A DNA stretch of 39,241 nucleotides from Alphaproteobacteria bacterium HGW-Alphaproteobacteria-3 (GCA_002842875.1 PHEF01000024.1:1-39241), one strand, 5' to 3'. Shown: positions 1 through 10,217, counted from the first letter of the stretch. The notes: a model not told the origin generated them from the sequence alone. A program made the numbers and translations.

Positions 1-1
1 C

Positions 2-1065
<1,064 letters not shown>

Positions 1066-1066
<1 letters not shown>

Positions 1067-1524
1067 TGCGTATCGACGCCATCCCGATCGGCAAGAATCC
1101 GCCGGACGACATCAACGTGATCGTCGAGGTGCCGCATGGCGGCCACCCGGTGAAATACGAGATGGACAAGGAATCCGGCACGCTCTTCGTCGACCGTTTC
1201 ATGCACACGGCCATGCAGTATCCCTGCAACTACGGCTTCGTGCCGCACACGCTGTCGGATGACGGCGACCCGGTCGATGTGCTCGTGGTGAGCCGCATTC
1301 CTGTCGTGCCCGGCGCGGTCATCCGCTCGCGTCCCATCGGCGTTCTGATGATGCATGACGAGGCCACCGACATGCCGGACATTCTGATCCAGCGCATCAC
1401 GCATTTCTTCGAGCACTACAAAGATCTCGAGGAGGGAAAATGGGTGAAAGTCGACGGCTGGAGAGACGCGAACGTCGCGCGCGAGCTGATCATGAAGGCG
1501 ATCGAGGCGGGGAAGAAGGGCTAA
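1066..1524 (+). CDS. ppa: Inorganic pyrophosphatase with 24-residue internal deletion
   Basis: Family I soluble pyrophosphatase hydrolyses PPi to two phosphates. The 152-aa product aligns over its whole length with the roughly 175-aa bacterial enzyme: [22 protein letters not shown], the metal-binding signature DGDPVDV (residues 67-73), DEA (98-100) and [14 protein letters not shown]. Directly after DEA it jumps to TDMPDIL, omitting 24 residues that in E. coli PPase hold Asp102 and Lys104 of the active site. The reading frame is kept. Its ATG overlaps the argG stop, and its TAA overlaps the stop of the convergent glycosylase gene. The protein is probably inactive or badly impaired, unless the gap (near base 1365) is a sequence error. 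Confidence 0.9.
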
Positions 1525-2195
1525 TCCGGATCGGCCGACATCGCCAGCACGCGGCTGATCGCCATGAGCGGACGGCCGCTCTCCTTGCGCCAGACGTTGA
1601 ACGCCTCCTGCACCGCGCGCATGGCCTTCGCCGAGGTCGGCGCCTTGTCGATAACACCCGCCTTCGCAAGCGCCGCGACAACCGAGGGCGACATCACCCA
1701 GCCGTCGACGCCCATCTGCCGCAGGAAAAACTGGGCAGACGCGCCGGACAGACGGTCCCCGCGCTTCTTGAGCATGTCGAGAAGGCCGGCGAAGTCCTCC
1801 GGCTTCGAGGCAGCGAAGAACGCACCGGCCGAGCCGTGTTCGTTTGCCAGATCGCAGACGAAGCGCGCATTGTTTCGTGTCGCGACGATCTTCGCGCCGT
1901 TTCGCACGATGCGCGCATCGCCCGCGAGCCGCTCGATATCTTCATCGGCATAAAAGGCGATGCGGTGCGGGTCGAAATGGTCGAAGGCCTCCTCGAAGCC
2001 CGGCCACTTGTTCTCGATCACCTTCCACACGAAGCCCGCCTGGAAGACGGACTTGGTCATGGCCGATAGCCAGCGGTCATCTCCGACCTTGCGGATGGCG
2101 GCGGCGCCTTTCGGCTTCGGCAGTTCCGCTTCGACGGCCTTGGCGCCGCCATGCCTTTTCGCGGCGCGGGCGAAGATCGTTTCGAATTTTTCCAT
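1521..2195 (-). CDS. Tag-like DNA-3-methyladenine glycosylase I family protein
   Basis: The 224-aa product resembles the adenine glycosylase family (Tag, COG2818), which removes alkylated bases by base excision repair. The block [17 protein letters not shown], then FDPHRIA, DIERL and [11 protein letters not shown], matches the Tag core in order. The N-terminal Cys and His residues of the Tag zinc site are not evident, so this is a Tag-like subgroup and activity on 3-methyladenine is inferred only. The start at 2195 is preferred over the in-frame ATG at 2213 because a GGGGAGGGG ribosome site lies just upstream of it. It converges on ppa with a 4-base overlap of the stops. Confidence 0.8.
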   Translation of the reverse strand: MEKFETIFARAAKRHGGAKAVEAELPKPKGAAAIRKVGDDRWLSAMTKSVFQAGFVWKVIENKWPGFEEAFDHFDPHRIAFYADEDIERLAGDARIVRNGAKIVATRNNARFVCDLANEHGSAGAFFAASKPEDFAGLLDMLKKRGDRLSGASAQFFLRQMGVDGWVMSPSVVAALAKAGVIDKAPTSAKAMRAVQEAFNVWRKESGRPLMAISRVLAMSADPD

Positions 2196-2233
2196 GACCC
2201 CTCCCCGGAACACCGGAAAAGACTAGCCCAGCC

Positions 2234-3724
2234 TCAGGGCAGCCGCCACGGGTCTTCCGGCCCGAGCACATGGCCGGCCACTTCCTGCATCAATATTTTG
2301 CCCTGGTCCGCATTCGTAAGAATGACGACGCCGGCCCGCCGCGAAGGATCGATCACCATTATCCCGCGCAAACCGATATTGGTGCTGGTCTGCCAGAGGG
2401 TCAGGCCGCCCTCGTGCTCGCGCGTGCCGAAACCGAGCCCCCAGCCGAACCGGTCTCCCTTTCTTTCGGCGACCATCATGCGGCTCTCGACCATGGCCGC
2501 GCGCAATGGCGTCCCGACAAGCGCTCCATCGACGAAACCCGCGACGAAGAGAGCCAGATCATGCGCACTCGAGCGAAGCGACAGCGCGGCATTGAAGTCG
2601 TCGCCGTCTCGCGCGGGGAGCGGCACCTGCCAGGTCATGAAAAGCAGGCTCATGAGCAACACAGCCCCGAAGAGGACCGGACTGAACGATGAACGCCGCA
2701 TGCCCCGCGACAGCACCCCGTCCGACCAGCCGCGATCGAAGATGAACCGGAGATACTGAACCGCGGCAACGATGAGCGCGATCGCCGCCAGCCACACGAT
2801 GAAATAGCCGAGACAGAAGAGAAGCGCCCATCCGCCCTGCAGATAGTAGAGAATGGCGCTGGCGCCAACCGGGGCGATGACAGCGGCGGGAACGAGGTCG
2901 AATGGCTCGAGCTTCAGCCGGTGAAATCCGAGCCGCACCACCAGCACGGTCACGATCGCAAACACCGCGAAGATGGCGGCCATCGGGCCTGCGAAAGCGG
3001 AGATCGGCATCCAGAGCGCGTGATGACCGCGCGCGACTTCGCCGACAAGCCCCTCGGGGATGACATAACCGGACGACGACATACCGAGCGGCTGGAACAG
3101 GCGTTGCCGCATCAGGCGGTCGAAGGGGACACCCTCGATCTCCGACATCACATGGGCGAGATAAACATATCCCATGCCCGAATAGCCGAACTCGGTCCCC
3201 GGCTCGAAAGAAAGGCCGCGCGATCCGAGCCGCACCCGATCCGAAAGTCCCGACCGATGGTTGAGCACATGGCGAAGCGTCACCGTCGCCGACGCGCGCT
3301 CATCGGGCAGCCAGGGCATTTCGAGATAGTCCGACAAAGGCGTGTCGAGCGACATCTTCCGCTCACGCACCAGCAGCATCGCCGCATAGGCCTCGAGCGG
3401 CAGACCGAGGCCGCCGGCTTCGAAAAGCGTGTGCGGCGTCACATCCTGATCGCCGTCCGCGTCGGCGTAACCATAGCCCTTTTCATAGACGATGCGCCCA
3501 TCGGCGATGACAGCGAGCGCAACGCCCGGAATATCGAGCTCCCTCATGCGCCGCTCGATGAAATAGTCGAGCGCGTGGCGCATCTCCGCCTGCGGCCAGC
3601 CGATCATGCCCGCTTCGGGATCGTCCTGCACCAGGGCCGCCTGAGCCATGGCCATGTGTGGCACGAGACACAATGCGAACAAAAGAAACAGGCCGGCGCG
3701 CCGCCAGGATTGACCCGCCGCCAC
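2234..3724 (-). CDS. Membrane beta-lactamase-fold protein lacking the catalytic SxxK motif
   Basis: About 496 aa from a GTG start. It has an N-terminal signal peptide or anchor (residues 9-28, ending AMA) and two halves of a class C beta-lactamase/S12 serine hydrolase domain: GVALAVIADGRIVYEKGYG, RHVLNHRSGL, YSGMGY, then SSAHDLALF and a C-terminal strand region. Four hydrophobic helices (about 241-264, 276-295, 299-325 and 347-365) sit between the halves. At the nucleophile motif, normally Ser-x-x-Lys after a Phe-x-x-Gly, this protein has Gly105-Leu-Gly-Leu108, so serine hydrolase chemistry looks lost. The YxN motif is Tyr-Ser-Gly, a variant also seen in active relatives. A non-catalytic role at the envelope is inferred. 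The start is uncertain: the frame is open to 4114, but a longer form would run over yjhX on the other strand. Confidence 0.75.
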   Translation of the reverse strand: MAAGQSWRRAGLFLLFALCLVPHMAMAQAALVQDDPEAGMIGWPQAEMRHALDYFIERRMRELDIPGVALAVIADGRIVYEKGYGYADADGDQDVTPHTLFEAGGLGLPLEAYAAMLLVRERKMSLDTPLSDYLEMPWLPDERASATVTLRHVLNHRSGLSDRVRLGSRGLSFEPGTEFGYSGMGYVYLAHVMSEIEGVPFDRLMRQRLFQPLGMSSSGYVIPEGLVGEVARGHHALWMPISAFAGPMAAIFAVFAIVTVLVVRLGFHRLKLEPFDLVPAAVIAPVGASAILYYLQGGWALLFCLGYFIVWLAAIALIVAAVQYLRFIFDRGWSDGVLSRGMRRSSFSPVLFGAVLLMSLLFMTWQVPLPARDGDDFNAALSLRSSAHDLALFVAGFVDGALVGTPLRAAMVESRMMVAERKGDRFGWGLGFGTREHEGGLTLWQTSTNIGLRGIMVIDPSRRAGVVILTNADQGKILMQEVAGHVLGPEDPWRLP

Positions 3725-3917
3725 ATCCGCGACTACTGATAGAGCTTCACGCCAGATGGAGCGTTGATGTCTGTATTCGGAGAAAAGCGCGGCCGCTGAG
3801 AGGGAAGCCCCCTTTTTGCCGGGCCGTTCCACAGGACGGGAGCCCGCACGCGCAGCGCGACTGCCTGCCCGCGGCGTGAGGCCCGCCTCGCTTTGGCTTT
3901 TCTCCGGAACTCTATTC

Positions 3918-4175
3918 ATGAATATCTCGAAGTTCGAGCAGCGCACGCTGCACGCGCTCGCGCGCGGCGGACGCATCTGCGTCGAGAAGGACGGCAAGGG
4001 CAAGATCGTCGAAGCCGCCTGCATCACGCGTGAAGGATGGGTGCTTGCCGACTGCACCCTGGCCACATTCCAGCGCTTGAGAAAAAGACGGCTGATCGCC
4101 TCGCGGGAAGGCAAACCCTATCTCATTACCCGCGAGGGTTTGCACGCCGTGCGGGCGCAACTCGACAACAGGTGA
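3918..4175 (+). CDS. yjhX: YjhX/UPF0386 family protein (putative toxin)
   Basis: An 85-aa protein that aligns end to end with E. coli Yjh[21 protein letters not shown] at the start, [13 protein letters not shown] in the middle, and the identical C-terminal tail VRAQLDNR. E. coli yjhX is described as the toxin of the yjhX-yjhQ pair, where YjhQ is a GNAT acetyltransferase antitoxin. No acetyltransferase gene lies beside this copy, so it is an orphan here. The start at 3918 fits the family N-terminus; upstream in-frame sequence is not conserved. It is divergent from the beta-lactamase-fold gene and convergent with the aldo/keto reductase gene. Confidence 0.9.
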   Translation: MNISKFEQRTLHALARGGRICVEKDGKGKIVEAACITREGWVLADCTLATFQRLRKRRLIASREGKPYLITREGLHAVRAQLDNR

Positions 4176-4196
4176 AGGCAGGGCGGAACCGCACAT

Positions 4197-5213
4197 CTAG
4201 AGCGTTCCGTCCCCGTCGATCGGCATGCGCGGCATCTGGAAGCTGAGCCGCAGCGCATCAATGCGCTTTCGCGTCTCTTCTTCCAGCGGTCCGCGCGCCT
4301 CGGCGTCGAGAATGGCGGTAAGCTCCGCGCGATTCTTGACACCGAGTACCAATGTATCGACGCCCGGCATGTGGAGCGCATAGCGATGCGCGACGATGGC
4401 CGGGTCTTCGCCGAGGTCGCGGCAAAGCGTCCGGAAAGGCGCCGCCTTCTCATAATCGCGCACTTCCGGATCGTCCGCTGCCAGCGGCCTGTCGATGGCG
4501 GCGGTAAGCGCGCCCGCCTGCACCGCGCGAATGCCCATCACGCCCACATCGTTGTTCTTCGCGGTGCGGATGATGTTACGCGGCTCCGCAGGCTCTTCAT
4601 ATCGCCGCATCCCGCCGGGCGAATCGAGGAGGTTCGTCACGGCCTGCACGACGGCCGGCTTCAGCGCACCTCGAAGCGCATCCATGATACTGCGCGGCAG
4701 TCCCGTGCCCGTGATCCCCCAGTTTCCGATGAGGCCTTTCTCCTTCAACACCTCGAAGGCAGGGACCACCTCGTTGACGAAGGCCGACCAGCGCACGACG
4801 CCATACTCCTCGAAAGCCGGATCGCGCTCGTAAACGTAGTCGTCGGGACAGATATTCGAGTGGAGGATGAAGATGTCCGCCTGTTCGCGCTTCAGCGTGG
4901 CGAGGCTACGCACGACCGACTTCTCGAGGCGGCCGGCAATGCCGGCAAGATGTCGCTGCCCCACCATGCATTTCGTCGTGACGCGAACGCCTTCCGGCCA
5001 ACCGGCGCCGAAGGTTTCACCCGCCACCGCCTCCGCTTCGCCACGGCCATAAAGCGGCGCGAGATCGATCAGTGTGATCCCGCGTTCGACGGCGAGGCGG
5101 AGCGTCGCGACGGCCTCCTCGCGCGAGGTCTCTCCCCAGATCTGGCCAAGCCCGCCGCCACCCAGCGTGAGCGCGCTGACAGGCCAGAGCTTTCCGAGCT
5201 TGCGCATTTCCAT
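4197..5213 (-). CDS. Aldo/keto reductase
   Basis: A 338-aa NADPH-dependent oxidoreductase with the (beta/alpha)8 AKR fold. The catalytic tetrad is complete: Asp50, Tyr55 (in LAPLYGRGE), Lys81 (in VTTKC) and His118 (in FILHSN). The distal part (MPGVDTLVLGVKN) fits the cofactor-binding end of the barrel. It starts only 5 bases after the folD stop on the same strand, so the two are probably co-transcribed. Substrate cannot be predicted; the family reduces aldehydes, ketones and sugars. A second in-frame ATG two codons in (5207) is an alternative start. Confidence 0.93.
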   Translation of the reverse strand: MEMRKLGKLWPVSALTLGGGGLGQIWGETSREEAVATLRLAVERGITLIDLAPLYGRGEAEAVAGETFGAGWPEGVRVTTKCMVGQRHLAGIAGRLEKSVVRSLATLKREQADIFILHSNICPDDYVYERDPAFEEYGVVRWSAFVNEVVPAFEVLKEKGLIGNWGITGTGLPRSIMDALRGALKPAVVQAVTNLLDSPGGMRRYEEPAEPRNIIRTAKNNDVGVMGIRAVQAGALTAAIDRPLAADDPEVRDYEKAAPFRTLCRDLGEDPAIVAHRYALHMPGVDTLVLGVKNRAELTAILDAEARGPLEEETRKRIDALRLSFQMPRMPIDGDGTL

Positions 5214-5218
5214 GAGCG

Positions 5219-6127
5219 TTAAAAATCCTTCGGCAATTCGATTCCCTTGGCCCGGCAGGCGGCAATCACGGTATTCCGCAACAGGCAGGCAACCGTCATG
5301 AGACCGACGCCACCGGGAACGGGCGTGATCGCGCCCGCGACTTCCGCCACTTCGTCGAAGGCGACGTCGCCGACAAGTCTCGTCTTGCCCTCGCCCTTCT
5401 CCGGCGCGGGAACGCGGTTGATACCGACATCGATGACGATGGCGCCGGGCTTTACCCAGTCGCGCTTCACCATTTGCGGACGGCCCACTGCCGCAACGAG
5501 AATATCCGCTTCGCGCGCGATGGCAGGCAAATCGTGAGAACGGCTATGCGCGATCGTGACGGTGCAGTTCTCCCGGAGCAGCAATTGCGCGACGGGCTTG
5601 CCGACGAGGTTCGAGCGCCCGATCACGACCGCATGCTTGCCTGAGAGATCGCCACCGGCCTTCTTCGCCATGATGAGACAGCCCTCCGGTGTCGCGGGAA
5701 CCATCGCGGGCAAGCCGCTCGCGAGCCGCCCGGCATTGAGCGGGTGGAGCCCGTCAGCATCCTTCGACGGATCGATCGCATCGATCACGCTCTGCTGGGA
5801 AATGTGATCGGGCACGGGAAACTGAACCAGAAATCCGTGTACGCTCGGATCGGCATTGAGCTCGCGTACCTTGGCGAGAACATCCGCCTCGCTCGTCTCG
5901 GCGGGCAGTCTGTACTCGTATGAATTCATGCCCGCCTCGCGTGTCGCGATGCCCTTGTTGCGGACATAGACCTCGCTCGCCGGATCGTTTCCGACAAGCA
6001 CCACGGCGAGACCTGGCGTGAGCCCATGCTCCTTCTTCAACCGCGAAACCTCCGCCGCCACGCGGGCGCGCAGTTCCGCGGATATGGTCCTGCCGTCGAT
6101 GATGGAAGCTTTTACCGGACTCGTCAT
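5219..6127 (-). CDS. folD: Methylenetetrahydrofolate dehydrogenase/cyclohydrolase
   Basis: The bifunctional cytosolic enzyme interconverts 5,10-methylene-THF, methenyl-THF and 10-formyl-THF, supplying one-carbon units for purines and formyl-Met. The 302-aa length is normal. The catalytic Tyr54-x3-Lys58 (YVRNK), the GFLVQFPVP segment, the [16 protein letters not shown] nucleotide-binding loop and the C-terminal [11 protein letters not shown] signature are all present. It lies downstream of yggT and DUF167 on the same strand, a gene order common in alphaproteobacteria, and just upstream of the aldo/keto reductase. Confidence 0.98.
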   Translation of the reverse strand: MTSPVKASIIDGRTISAELRARVAAEVSRLKKEHGLTPGLAVVLVGNDPASEVYVRNKGIATREAGMNSYEYRLPAETSEADVLAKVRELNADPSVHGFLVQFPVPDHISQQSVIDAIDPSKDADGLHPLNAGRLASGLPAMVPATPEGCLIMAKKAGGDLSGKHAVVIGRSNLVGKPVAQLLLRENCTVTIAHSRSHDLPAIAREADILVAAVGRPQMVKRDWVKPGAIVIDVGINRVPAPEKGEGKTRLVGDVAFDEVAEVAGAITPVPGGVGLMTVACLLRNTVIAACRAKGIELPKDF

Positions 6128-6278
6128 GAGGGCACCTCGGTGTCTGGATGGGGTGCCCAGGCGAGCGGCGCATAGCCCCCGCGCTCCACGGTGGTTTATT
6201 CCACCTCTTCTCGCCAGTCACACAAGGGCAGCGGCACTATAATAAGGACTGCCGTCCCGCGACAAGCCCGCGTCTGCA

Positions 6279-6605
6279 TCACTTCGGTCTTTCAACGAGG
6301 CTTTCGAGCCATGTCTCGATCCGGCCCCTGAGATCCCCGGGGTCGCCCGCCACCGCAACAATCTTGTTACGTCCCGTCTCGCCCGAGGCAATGGAGAGCG
6401 AGGAGCGGGGCACCCCCCATGCCTTCGCGAGCAGCTTCAGAACGGCAGCATTCGCCTTGCCCTTCTCGGCCACATCCGAGACGCGAAGCCTGAGATGCGG
6501 GACCCCGTCGGCATCCTCTCCGCGTCCCTCAATCCGGTCGCTGCCGCCACGCGGCGTCACCCTCAACCGGACCGTCACGCCGCCCGCTGTGGGCTTGACC
6601 AACAT
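6279..6605 (-). CDS. DUF167 (YggU) family protein
   Basis: A 108-aa DUF167 protein, a small alpha/beta family of unknown function. The signatures are the strand VTVRLRVTPRGG near the N-terminus and the block LRLRVSDVAEKGKANAAVLKLLAKAWGV, followed by SGETGRNKIV. It begins 6 bases after the yggT stop, so the two are almost certainly one transcript. The yggT-yggU pairing is widespread in proteobacteria. No specific role can be read from the sequence. Confidence 0.92.
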   Translation of the reverse strand: MLVKPTAGGVTVRLRVTPRGGSDRIEGRGEDADGVPHLRLRVSDVAEKGKANAAVLKLLAKAWGVPRSSLSIASGETGRNKIVAVAGDPGDLRGRIETWLESLVERPK

Positions 6606-6611
6606 CGGCCG

Positions 6612-6914
6612 TCAGAAGCGGCCGGCGCCAAGCCACATCGGAATGTCGTATCGGATGAGGTTCTGAGCGAAGAAGAGCGCCAGCAGCAGAATGACCGGGG
6701 ATACGTCCAGGCCGCCCAGATTGGGCAGAAGATTGCGGATCGGCCTCAAGACCGGCTCGGTAAGCCGGTTGATCGTGTCCACCGCGATATAGACGAAGCG
6801 ATTATGCGTGTTGATGACGTTGAAGGCGATGAGCCAGCTCAGCACAACGCCAATGATGATCACCCAGATATAGAGAGTGATGAGCGTGTAGATCAGGTTC
6901 AGAAGAGCAATCAT
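6612..6914 (-). CDS. YggT family integral membrane protein
   Basis: A 100-aa protein with two hydrophobic segments, residues about 3-26 (LLNLIYTLITLYIWVIIIGVVLSW) and about 75-90 (VILLLALFFAQ), separated by a conserved loop with TEPVLRPIRNLLP. This is the YggT family, whose relatives are implicated in osmotic shock tolerance and, in plastids, in cytochrome assembly (CCB3). The start at 6914 gives the family-typical MIALLNL; a longer frame to 7175 has no similarity to anything. It is first in the cluster with DUF167 and folD. Confidence 0.92.
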   Translation of the reverse strand: MIALLNLIYTLITLYIWVIIIGVVLSWLIAFNVINTHNRFVYIAVDTINRLTEPVLRPIRNLLPNLGGLDVSPVILLLALFFAQNLIRYDIPMWLGAGRF

Positions 6915-7231
6915 GGGGGCTCGCCGGTTGCTGGTTTTGGGGAAGGGACGGCTCACGCGGACGGCCGGGAAACAGCCGGAAACGGGGTGCCGGATAGCCC
7001 GCCTCCATGAGATGTAACCGCCGGGGAGGGCCTGTTCAAGGAGAGCTTTGCCGCCCGGTCCCGCTTGCGGCGCACAAACCGGACCGCCGGACGGCGCCGC
7101 TTCCGGTCCGGGGGCAACAAGGACAAAGGACATTCGGGCTCTCCCGATTGCTTCCGCGGACGCCTCTCTTGACACCTCGCTCGCTGCCGCCTAATAAGCG
7201 GCCTCCGGCGCATGAAAAAGCGCAGGGCTCC
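6915..7231. other. Intergenic region between yggT and tRNA-Ala
   Basis: No gene is supported here. The stretch should hold the promoter of the minus-strand yggT cluster and that of the plus-strand tRNA. The only notable structure is an inverted repeat, CCGGACC (7079-7085) with GGTCCGG (7105-7111), separated by a GC-rich 19-base loop; it has no T-tract and its role is unknown. Confidence 0.5.
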
Positions 7232-7307
7232 GGGGCCGTAGCTCAGTTGGGAGAGCGCCTCGTTCGCAATGAGGAGGTCAGCGGTTCGATCCCGCTCGGC
7301 TCCACCA
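7232..7307 (+). tRNA. tRNA-Ala (CGC)
   Basis: A 76-base cloverleaf. The acceptor stem GGGGCCG pairs with CGGCTCC (one G-U), the D-arm is GCTC/GAGC, and the anticodon stem is CCTCG/TGAGG with loop TTCGCAA, giving anticodon CGC, which reads the Ala codon GCG. The T-arm is AGCGG-TTCGATC-CCGCT, and CCA is encoded. All standard positions are occupied. Confidence 0.97.
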
Positions 7308-7343
7308 TTTTCCGGAAGCCCCCCGAAAATCCACAGGCATGCC

Positions 7344-8066
7344 TCAGGCTGGCTCGGCCTCGCCCGTTGTTGTGCCCGCTTCCACTGGCAGCCAGTGATC
7401 GAGAAAGCGGCCGAGCCACGCCCGGAGCGTGGCGTCATGCGCCGCCCGTCCCTTCCGGTGCAGTTCGGCCGGCTGCGCACCCGGCTGGGACAGTCTGTGG
7501 CTCGCAAAGGTTAGCCAGGCATCCATCATCGGCGTGGTGAGTTCGGGATGGAACTGTATGCCATAGGCGCAAGACCCATAGCGCATCGCCTGAACGGGGA
7601 ATTCGTCGCCTTCCGCGAGCTGGACCGCCCCGGACGGCAGATCGAAGCCTTGCCCATGCCATTGATAGACATATTGCGGATCGTCGAAGAGAGGGCGGCC
7701 TTCAACGGTGGGCCGGATCGGGTAGTAGCCCACCTCCACCCTCTCGTCCTCGCGGTCATAGACGCGGGCGCCCAGATGCCGCGCCATGAGCTGTCCTCCG
7801 AGGCAGATGCCCAGATAGGGCTTCTCCTCCCTGAGCGGCACGCCAATCCATTCCGTCTCCGCCTTGATGAAGGGCAGGTCGTCATTGGCGCTCATGGGTC
7901 CACCGAAAATGATGGCCGCGTCGTGGTCTTCCATGGTGGCAGGCAGGGGATCGCCAAGCGCCGGGCGGCGAATGTCGAGCAGACAGCCCCGGCGAAGGAG
8001 CGCTTGCGCGACTCTGCCGGGACTGGAGCGCTCCTGATGGAGCACGATGAGAATGCGGCGGGTCAT
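7344..8066 (-). CDS. Class I glutamine amidotransferase (GMP synthase-type domain)
   Basis: A 240-aa stand-alone GATase class I domain (COG0518 type), which takes ammonia from glutamine and hands it to an acceptor. The triad is visible: Cys88 in GICLGGQ, His173 and Glu175 in QFHPE. Also present is the IIFGGPMSAND loop typical of this group. Acceptor and partner synthase are unknown. The start at 8066 gives MTRRILIVLHQE, where the fold begins; longer frames add unrelated sequence. It is last in the minus-strand block after the SDR gene, about 80 bases downstream. Confidence 0.9.
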   Translation of the reverse strand: MTRRILIVLHQERSSPGRVAQALLRRGCLLDIRRPALGDPLPATMEDHDAAIIFGGPMSANDDLPFIKAETEWIGVPLREEKPYLGICLGGQLMARHLGARVYDREDERVEVGYYPIRPTVEGRPLFDDPQYVYQWHGQGFDLPSGAVQLAEGDEFPVQAMRYGSCAYGIQFHPELTTPMMDAWLTFASHRLSQPGAQPAELHRKGRAAHDATLRAWLGRFLDHWLPVEAGTTTGEAEPA

Positions 8067-8145
8067 GGTTGCTGACCAATTTGGGGCCGCCCCGGCTCCG
8101 GTGCAAGAGCCGGGGCGCGACCCGATCAGCCTGCCATAAAAGCCC

Positions 8146-8931
8146 TTACATGGCGCTAATGCCGCCGTCGATCTTGATTTCGGAGCCGGTGATGAACTTC
8201 GATTCGTCCGAGGCCAGATAAAGAACGCAATAGGCCACGTCGTCCGGATCGCCGACGACACCGAGCGGCACCTGCTTCGCGAGCTTCTTCACGAGCTCTT
8301 CCTTCGACATGCCGCGCGCCATGCTATCGAGGATCGGCGTGTCGATGAAGGTCGGATGGATCGAGTTCGAGCGGATACGGTAGCCGCGCTTCGCGCAATG
8401 AAGCGCGACCGACTTCGACAGCAGCCAGACGCCGGCCTTCGCCGCGTTGTAGGCGGCCATGTTGTGCCCCGCGATCAGCCCCGCAATCGACGACGTGTTG
8501 ACGATCGAGCCTGGTGCATGCGGCACCATGTAGGGGATCGCGTATTTGCAGCCGAGAAAGACGGAATCGACATCGACCGCCATGACCTTCTTGTAGGTCT
8601 CGAAATCGGTGTCCTCGACCGTCGTGCCGCCGCCGATACCGGCATTGTTGAAAAGCACGTTGATGCCGCCCATCGCCTTGTCGGCTTCGGCCAGCGCATC
8701 CTTCCAATGGTCTTCGCGTGTGACGTCGAGCCCGACCGCAAAGGCCATGCCCGGACATTCGGCATTGATCTCGGCGGCGACGGCGGCCGCGCCCTTCTCG
8801 TTGATGTCGGCGAGTGTCACCTTTGCACCCTCACGCGCAAGCATGATGGCAGACGCCTTGCCGAGCCCCTGTGCGCCGCCGGTCACGAAAGCCATCTTGC
8901 CCTCGACGCGGCCCTTCCTTTCCTTCGCCAT
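8146..8931 (-). CDS. Short-chain dehydrogenase/reductase
   Basis: A 261-aa classical SDR with the NAD(P)-binding TGGAQGLG loop (residues 17-24), NNAG (95-98) and catalytic Ser148, Tyr161 and Lys165 (YNAAK). An acidic residue after the second beta strand (LADI, Asp42) suggests a preference for NAD. The C-terminus ends in the usual ITGSEIKIDGG motif. It lies about 90 bases downstream of two acyl-CoA dehydrogenase-family genes, so an alcohol or 3-hydroxyacyl substrate in the same pathway is plausible but not shown. Confidence 0.94.
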   Translation of the reverse strand: MAKERKGRVEGKMAFVTGGAQGLGKASAIMLAREGAKVTLADINEKGAAAVAAEINAECPGMAFAVGLDVTREDHWKDALAEADKAMGGINVLFNNAGIGGGTTVEDTDFETYKKVMAVDVDSVFLGCKYAIPYMVPHAPGSIVNTSSIAGLIAGHNMAAYNAAKAGVWLLSKSVALHCAKRGYRIRSNSIHPTFIDTPILDSMARGMSKEELVKKLAKQVPLGVVGDPDDVAYCVLYLASDESKFITGSEIKIDGGISAM

Positions 8932-9023
8932 TTTCTTCCTGTCCTTGATGTTTTGAAATGCCGCGACCCTACAGCGCCGTGCGAGGCGGCAAAAGCCACG
9001 AAAACCGCTTCTATTTCATCTGG

Positions 9024-10217
9024 TCAGAGCATCGCCGTGTTGGTCGGCACACCGAGCAGCAACCGCCCCGTCAGCTCGTAGGTCGCGTCCGAGACCATCA
9101 TGTGCTGGGTCGCAACATGAACGTCGCGGAACTGCCGCTGCAGGGGCGAGCTGCGATAGACCGAGCTACCGCCGCCAAGCGTATACATGAGATCGACCGC
9201 ACGCACCGCCGACTGCACGGCATGCGTTGTCGCAAGCCGGATGTCGCGGCGATGCGCGACCGTGATCTCGCCGTGCTTCGTGGCCGCTTCCCATGCCGCA
9301 TCGACGGTCTCCATCAGAAAGGCGCGCGCCGAACGGGTCAACGCTTCCGCCTGCGAAACATCGAGATGCGCCTTGGCGCGAAGCGCAAGCGGCTTCGACG
9401 AACCCTGCGGCGTCTTCCCGCCTGCAAGCTCTACCAGCGTATCGATCGCGCCACGCGCAAGACCGAGAGAGACCGCCGCAATGCCGATCCCGAGAAGCCC
9501 GAAGGTCGGGAAGCAATAGAGCGGACGGGCAAGCGGCTTGTCGCTGACGAGGCTTACCGCCCGGGCTGCAGGCACGAAGAGATCCTTTACCTCGAAATCC
9601 GTGCTGCCCGTCCCGCAAAGGCCGGAGACGTCCCACGTATCGTGAAGCAGCACGTCTTCCGCCCGGAACATCATCATCCGGTTTTGTGGCAGGCCTTCCG
9701 CGGCCATTTCGGGCTTCCCGTCATCGCCGATGATGAGCGCACCCCCGGAAATCCACGAGGCATTGCGCGAGCCCGAGCCCCACTGCCATCGGCCGGTGAC
9801 GCGGTAGCCGTCGACGCCACCCTCGTTTGCATGCACCGCCTTGCCCCGCGGCGCGAAAACGCCGGCGGTAATGGTGAGTGGATCGCCGAAAATTCGTTCC
9901 GCTTCGGAGGGCTCCAGAAAGGCGGCAACGACACCCGATGTCGCGCCGATGAAGACGCACCACGCCGCCGATCCGTCGGCCTGCGCAATCCGCTCGACCA
10001 CTTTCACAAGCTCGCCGGGATGGCTCTCGAGCCCTCCATAGACTTCCGGAACGCAGAGCCGGTAGAGACCTGCCTCCGCGAAGCGTTTCGCCATGTCCTG
10101 CGGCAGGAAGCGGTTTGCCTCGATTTCCGCCGCGCGCTCCGCGATCTCCGGCGCGAAACGCTCGGCGGCCTCAAGGAGGTCCGCACTTGTCTTCTTCGCC
10201 GTCTCCGTTGCGGTCAT
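9024..10217 (-). CDS. Acyl-CoA dehydrogenase-fold flavoprotein, HsaA/DszC-like monooxygenase group
   Basis: A 397-aa protein with the acyl-CoA dehydrogenase fold but the sequence character of the group D flavin monooxygenase branch (C-terminal Acyl-CoA_dh_2-type domain; relatives include HsaA and DszC). Markers are the opening that follows RFLPQDMAKRFAEAGLYRL, the segment GRWQWGSGSRNASW, and the C-terminal GGSSVYRSSPLQRQFRDVH, which carries the Arg/Asp/His pattern of that branch. Such enzymes use reduced flavin from a partner reductase and oxygen; no reductase gene is in the window. It starts 16 bases after the stop of the next acyl-CoA dehydrogenase, so they are co-transcribed. It could instead be a true dehydrogenase. 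Confidence 0.85.
   Translation of the reverse strand: MTATETAKKTSADLLEAAERFAPEIAERAAEIEANRFLPQDMAKRFAEAGLYRLCVPEVYGGLESHPGELVKVVERIAQADGSAAWCVFIGATSGVVAAFLEPSEAERIFGDPLTITAGVFAPRGKAVHANEGGVDGYRVTGRWQWGSGSRNASWISGGALIIGDDGKPEMAAEGLPQNRMMMFRAEDVLLHDTWDVSGLCGTGSTDFEVKDLFVPAARAVSLVSDKPLARPLYCFPTFGLLGIGIAAVSLGLARGAIDTLVELAGGKTPQGSSKPLALRAKAHLDVSQAEALTRSARAFLMETVDAAWEAATKHGEITVAHRRDIRLATTHAVQSAVRAVDLMYTLGGGSSVYRSSPLQRQFRDVHVATQHMMVSDATYELTGRLLLGVPTNTAML

Noticed and set aside
3725..4114. Long N-terminal extension of the beta-lactamase-fold frame
   Set aside because: It runs antisense through the well-supported yjhX gene and resembles no protein; the signal peptide begins after 3724.
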